NCBI GenBank assembly: GCA_014529385.2
Contig: CM043967.1
Location: forward strand, 134,137,182 to 134,201,181
Direction of reading: 5' to 3'
From: Adiantum capillus-veneris
Taxonomy: Eukaryota > Streptophyta > Polypodiopsida > Polypodiales > Pteridaceae
DNA: 64,000 nucleotides
Shown piece after piece: positions 58,685-64,000 of this stretch. Within the stretch, counting starts at the first letter, position 1. Each line of letters begins with the position of its first letter. Made by a program: the position numbers and the translations under genes. The notes under the pieces are model-generated. The model saw nothing but the letters and a program-made list of their open reading frames with translations, did no database searches and was not told where the DNA came from.

Positions 58685-59526
58685 AATTTTAGTGCTCGTC
58701 CTCGGGTACTGTTGAAAAGTGTCCGTGTAGGCTGTGGAAGGTTTTTGATGGTGTGATTGTCTTCATTTTTCGTTGAATTTGTTGATGATGTTCAATTTGC
58801 TGCAGCCTTTTGATTGGTCTGAATATGTTTGATGTGAGAGATGATGTTGCATTTGTCCATTGTAATAGCATAATGAGGAGGCTTCTTTTTATTTATGAAA
58901 AGTATGTACAAGGGAAGTAGAATGAGGTTCTAAATTAGGGTCTAGTACATGGATGACCAAAGGGAAAAGACTAAGTGGGAAAAAAGTGCCTTTGGAATAC
59001 GCGCATTATTGTGGTACTTATTAGCATGGAAATATTCATAAAGTACTGAAGGGATTATTTGCTGATAGATATAGAATTAAACTGGGTACCTGGACATTGT
59101 ATATTTTTATGATTATTTTTAAATTTTTTGTGATTTTTTTGTGTTTTTTTTATTTTTTATGAATTTTCTATGAGGTTTTATTTTTTACATTTTTTTTTTC
59201 TTTGTGATTTTTATCCTCTTTTTTTAATATTTTTTTAAAAATTAATTTTAATTTTTGAGTTTTTTTTTGGTGAAATTTAAGACCTTTTTTTGTTTTGTTT
59301 TTACTTTTTGTTTTTTAATGCATTTTTTTACATTTTTTATTATTTTTGCGGTTTTTTTTTTAAGAGAATTAAATAAAACTAACACCTTATACTTACCTAC
59401 TCACCTGTTGTGTCGACGCTGACCTGCGGGTGACGACGATGCTTATGGTGTGCAACACGTGAATGAAGGCGGGGGAGAAGAGAGATCGTGGAGCAAAAGG
59501 AAGAGAGAGAGAGTGAGAGCATGTAG

Positions 59527-59583
<57 letters not shown>

Positions 59584-61443
59584 GATTGCCTTTACGACGT
59601 GCAGTAACCAACCAAAAACGGGGGTGGGGGGGTGTGAGAATAGGACAAGGAGCAAGAAAGAGGGTGCGTCCACACAAAAGAGAGAGAGAAAGCGGGTGAA
59701 TGAGGGGGATGAGAGAGAGAGAGAGACAATTATCGCGATTCGAGAGAGAGAAAGAGGGAGTTAGAGAGAGAGTGAGGGGGTTAGAGAGAGACAATTAATA
59801 ATCATTGGTGGGAGAGAGAGAGGGAAAGCTAGACACAGAGAGGTGTGTGTGTTCATGCACCACGAAGTGCGAGAGCGGCGGCAGCAGAAGAAGAACATGA
59901 AGAAATTTATTTTAGCGTCGTAGGAAACTATCCCATGAGATCGTAAAGATCTATTCGATGAGGAGGGTTCATGCGCCGAAAGGCAAGGTGGGAAAAGACA
60001 GGCGTCGAAACTCGAGAATTGTTTTTTTTTTAATTCTATTTTCAAACATCCAAAAAAGCCAGAACTAGGCCGAAAATCACCCGAGAACACAAAACCTCAC
60101 CCGAAAACCCCAAAAATTGCCAAAAAAAATAAAAAAATTCCCATAAATTAATTTCTAGAAATGTCTAAAAATAATAGTTTTTATAGCAAACACCAAATCC
60201 GACAAAATCATCGACTTGACCCCTCGAAAATAGCAAAACGCTCAAAACTCAGCCAAGGAGGGCACAAATGCGCTCAAAATCATGCTATAAAAATACATTC
60301 AAAACAACTTGTAAAGATCACATGATATCAATTTTTTACGGAATTAAACAAAAATTAATGCACCAAACAATTACAAAAATTATCCGAAAAATACCCAAAA
60401 GGTTTGTGCGAATTCTCCACACCTAGGGGGTTAGTGACGTCAAATAAAATACCCAAAATCACATCAATTCAATTGCCAAATAATTTCATCAATAAAATCC
60501 AAACTAAGCAATCAAATCGGTAAAATTAGTGATAAAATTAGGTCAAAATTTGACGCATTTGGGGTGTGTAAATCACTGTTTTGAGCTCAAAAACACGGCA
60601 GGTATCCATTACACACATCAAACATGCAATCAAACATTGAATTAGTCATGCACATCAAGCACTTTTTAGACACACACTCACTAATAATTGGCAGTTTTTA
60701 ACAATCTTTAGGTGCGCACCCAAAAGGGTTAATCTTGTCAAAATTGCAATGTGATTTCAAAACTCTCTTTTTTAGCATGACCACAACACAAATCAATCAT
60801 CACAATTGAAAAATCATTAAGTACACATTGATTTTTAGGGTCACAAACAAGGGCAAAAAAGTGCACACACACACTTGCAATTGACCATTCAAGCATGCGA
60901 TTAGATCAATTAGGCACACACCTAGCAACACACATTCACCAATTAGCAATTGAAACTTGTCAATTTCATACGCCACCAAATATGGAAAATTTTGGCATTA
61001 CGACGGCATGAAAACAAACAATCCAAAAAATTTCAAAGCATCATAGCATCAGCATCAGCATTGCATTGCAATTAACATAGCATAGCATAGCATTGACATT
61101 GCATCATCGTATAATCTCTACACAATTCTACACATGTTTAGATTCTAGGGAGGTTGAGAATACCACCTTGATTACCTTTCCAATGATGATCAATTGAACG
61201 GTTAAAAGCTCCAATCCCTAGTAGAAACTTAGTGTGTAGGTTAGCAAAATTAGTGAAACTAGCAAGGGGTTAGTGTGAAATTAGAGTATGTAAACACACA
61301 ACTGGCCATATACAGTGACAAATTAGGTAATAATAAACACATTGTTTCATGCACACACATCCAAAATCCACAAAACCATTAACACTCAAGTGAAATTAGT
61401 GAGGAAACACATCCACTATGCCACAATTACACTAGCATAGGCC
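58685..61443 (-). other. RLG5 interior: non-coding, simple-sequence rich
   Basis: It contains a T-rich block (59090-59370), a GA run of about 53 bp (59529-59581) within a purine-rich block (59480-59830), and AT-rich CACACA-type DNA to the primer site. Frames over the GA run are artefacts. No gene is seen. Confidence 0.7.
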
Positions 61444-61464
61444 ATCGTCCCCGGAAATGGTGCG
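61444..61464 (-). other. RLG5 primer-binding site (altered tRNA-Asp type)
   Basis: On the minus strand CGCACCATTTCCGGGGACGAT, a mutated form of the RLG2 site TGGCACCGTTGCCGGGG. Confidence 0.6.
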
Positions 61465-61467
61465 AAA

Positions 61468-62412
61468 TGTTGGGGGATCCATAGTTGCATAGCTCCAATG
61501 ACCAACAAAATAATCAACCCACAGGGATGAGCTACTCGACTAGGGCATGGAAACACTCACACGATTAGTGAGCTAATCATGGAAACACAAATGGTTGACT
61601 CTACGAGGTGAGCTTCTCGGCCTATGGAGAAGCTAAGCCACAATGATAGGCAACCTCCACATTCACTTCCCTTTACCTCCAATCAACCCAATCACATACA
61701 CTGACGATTGCAAGATGCACACAACACTAATCCTATTATACAACAAACTAATCGCAAGCACACACACATAGATCTATTGAGCACCACACTCCAATCAAAC
61801 CTACATGCACACACAAGCAAAAGAGAACAATCACACAAGATTAGAGCGGGATTAACCACTAATTAGTTACGATCTAGCTTATCTCAGCATCATTAGCAAT
61901 CACAAGAAGCATGAGAGGGGACATAGTGAAAGAGAATTAAGCATTGATTAGTGTTAGTCAACTCACATGAGCAAAGAGAAGCTCAAGGACTCCATAGCCA
62001 CACACCTCAAGAGCTCTCACCAAAGAGTCCTCTCAACAAATGAGCTTCAGAACCCTAATTTCTTTTATGCAATGCCTTATATACCTAGGGTAAAAATATG
62101 CAATGTCCGAGCGTCCAAGGCCTTTAGGGCTCTACCACTTACTAAATCTGCTACTTAGGCACACTAAGTGTCCTGTTATTTACAACTAAGTGTCCTATTC
62201 TTTACAACTTACTAGGCACACTAAGTGTCCTATTCTTTACAACTTGGAACTCCCATTGAAGTTGTAACACATTAAAATATTAAAATAAATCAAGAATTTA
62301 CAATACATGGCCATTTTGGGAAAACGTGAAAATGTGTAACTTCAATCTTTACTTCTTCTTCATGTTGATCTTGGATGTGCATTTGTACGTCTTTGGTCTT
62401 TCTCAGTTAACA
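61468..62412 (-). repeat. RLG5 5' LTR
   Basis: TGTTGGGGGATCCATAGTTGC to CTCAGTTAACA. It contains a local tandem duplication of a TAAGTGTCCTATTCTTTACA-type unit at about 62165-62245, absent from the left LTR. Confidence 0.85.
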
Positions 62413-64000
62413 CCACACTAATGAGGTTTGGGAAACATGCAAGGTGTTTAGGCACTGGGGGTGCCCTCCTTCCTCCATGTGCTTATTTCCATGCTTCTCT
62501 CTCTTGCAAAATCCTTGCCTTTGCCACTATGCACAAGTCCACCCACTTGGTCATAATCTGTGCATTCTGAATACAAAAGTTATTGACCACTCGAGATAGA
62601 TTCATATCCATGTTAAGTATTTTTCCCTTTCCACTTGGCAAGTGTGAAGTCATCCTTGCATCTTCCTCATCTGACCACATGCAAGGCATTGAAAGATCAA
62701 CTTGAGCCAAATACTGTGAGATGTAAAGCAAATGCCTCTTGCACAATCCATCCTTCAGTCATACATGCCTCTGATTGCAATCTCCTCCACCACGTGAACC
62801 AAGAGGTGGATTTGACATAGAAGGACCAATCAAGGAAACGCATCCTCAATGGCGCACACATTTTTTGTTGCAAGTGTTTAAGCGGCAGGGATAGCATCTA
62901 TTTCAATTTTCTTGGAGATCACAAATCTGCAAGAAAACACACAAGGATACACTAGTTGAGATTATTGTGTATATAAAAAAAATGTAGTTGATTGGAGTCT
63001 TGTGGTGTACCTTACTAGCTCTCCAAGTTTGAAAATAGCATCCCAAACTTTCTTGTCCTGCCATATACACATACTCATTGGTAGAATGAACTACAATGTA
63101 AATTAGGGAGAGGGAAGGTGAGAGGAAGTCACACACACAAACTATATATAGAATAGGGAGAGGGACATTACATGAAGCATCTTGTGCCAATAATGGGACC
63201 TCACCCATACAATTGAACGCTTCCACCTTTCTTCGCTGTTGTGAAAGCTCCCTTTAGCGACCTCATGTATCTTGTTGGTGTGCGAATAGAAGCAATGGTA
63301 CCCTTCACTTTGTCTAATTCCTCTTTCGGAAGCACTACCCTTGAACATAGACCAATGGGGCACCTCCTCAAGCTATGGGTGAGTGGTGCTCTCATCTCTC
63401 TGAGCACTTTTTTGAGGATGCCATAGCCCTTCGTTCTCCATGTGCTCCAATGGAATGCGCCTCAGACATGGGATTTCCCTTTTGCACTTGGCGCACGGAT
63501 AAGGGAGCCACCAATCACTCTCAAGGCCTCCATGGGGGGCACAATCATCCCAGTTGATGTCCTGCACACATATTAAATTTTTTATTTAGTCATATGTGCC
63601 CTAAAAAATAAAGAATTGATTAGAAAAAGTTCTAAAGTTCAATAAAAAAGAAATAATATTAAATTCAAAGAGAATAAAGTGCAATGAGTGCTTATAATTT
63701 TTTAAATAAAAGTGAACTTTAAAAATACAATTAAAAAACATCTAGACGTACTACAAAAAAAAAGAACTAATAAAAAATTTAAAGATCTTCATCAAAAAAT
63801 TCAAAATGCTAAGAAATGAAATGTTTGATATCTAAGGGTAGAGGGGGTGGTTTGTACCCCTCCTCCCCTCCAACCTCGGATACTCTTAGATCCGTTTGAA
63901 ATGACGGGTCGCGAAAATAAGCGCGATAATACCTACGGTAATGATCGCGGTAAAACCTAACGCGTAAAAAAGGAAGGAGGGCAGAGTATGACGTGTTTTT
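62413..64000 (-). pseudogene. CACTA-C: internally deleted inverted transposase copy
   Basis: Read right to left it has the same 5' hairpin region (63960-64000), an N-terminal block with PYPCAKCKREIPCL and GLWHPQKSA, then RCPIGLCS, and immediately ELDKVKGTIASIRTPTRYM. In CACTA-B the equivalents lie at about 37225 and 38988, so about 1.75 kb with the TNP2 core is missing. The C-terminal blocks (WRRLQSEACMTEGWIVQEAF, RMTSHLPSGK) follow to 62413, where RLG5 interrupts. It continues at 57752. Confidence 0.8.

Larger units (their letters stand above)
57753..62412 (-). mobile_element. RLG5: non-autonomous (LARD-like) LTR retrotransposon nested in CACTA-C
   Basis: LTRs 57753-58672 (920 bp) and 61468-62412 (945 bp) enclose about 2.8 kb without coding capacity. 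The primer site lies beside the right LTR and the polypurine tract beside the left one. Flanking duplications CCGCA (57748-57752) and CCACA (62413-62417) differ at one position, a G/A change at a CpG. The LTR start resembles that of RLG2 (AACAAAATAATCAACCCAC and GACTAGGGCATGGAAACAC blocks), so the two are related families. Confidence 0.85.

Noticed and set aside
59393-59794. Ser/Leu and Arg/Glu frames on both strands
   Set aside because: They cover a GA/CT microsatellite inside RLG5 and are open on both strands because of base composition.

Overview
The window looks like repeat-dominated nuclear DNA of a land plant. The evidence is plant-type LTR retrotransposons (Ty1/copia with an initiator-Met primer site; Ty3/gypsy of the dual-RNase H Tat type), an En/Spm-like (CACTA) transposase family with introns, a Pif1-like helicase relic, a LINE 3' fragment and a captured pentatricopeptide (PPR) fragment. 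I found no intact host gene, rRNA, tRNA or CRISPR array. The species cannot be fixed from this sequence; the PPR and LINE styles resemble those of seed-free plants, but that is only an impression.

Layout. (1) 1-8067: the 3' end of one CACTA element (CACTA-A, + strand), a decayed Pif1/Helitron-type helicase (- strand), a second CACTA 3' end facing the first (CACTA-D, - strand), a possible end of another CACTA family, a near-perfect 24-bp-arm hairpin and unrecognised ORFs. (2) 8068-33726: a decayed Tat-type gypsy element (RLG1, - strand, LTRs about 2.1-2.2 kb). Its integrase is split by a second LTR element (RLG2, 11211-26958) flanked by a perfect 5-bp duplication ATACT. RLG2 has no gypsy genes. 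Its left half is a 10.2-kb tandem dimer of a third, non-autonomous element (RLX4), permuted so that both outer LTRs are broken at nearly the same internal point. (3) 33727-36540: very long CT, TATC, TG and poly-G tracts around a 5'-truncated LINE fragment. (4) 36541-57468: a CACTA transposase pseudogene (CACTA-B, + strand) interrupted by a copia element (39907-56553, 192-bp LTRs, 5-bp duplication GGAGG). The copia element is itself interrupted in its reverse transcriptase by a young gypsy element (RLG3, 43784-54317, - strand, target duplication GTAT). (5) 57469-64000: an inverted, internally deleted CACTA copy (CACTA-C, - strand) carrying a coding-free LTR element (RLG5, 57753-62412).

The nesting gives a relative order: CACTA-B, then copia (about 8 differences between its 192-bp LTRs by eye), then RLG3 (about 10 differences in roughly 1.78 kb). 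RLG3 is the most intact element: one gag-pol frame of about 1,760 codons with a single internal stop, just upstream of the integrase catalytic Glu. Between its primer site and gag lie four compact extra reading frames that form two pairs of duplicated sequences of unknown function; these are the best candidate for something undescribed. The other strong signals are the permuted RLX4 dimer, which could be an integrated circular form, and an inverted template-switch-like duplication in the copia RT that preserves the pre-insertion sequence of the RLG3 target site. All boundaries, identities and domain calls were read by eye.
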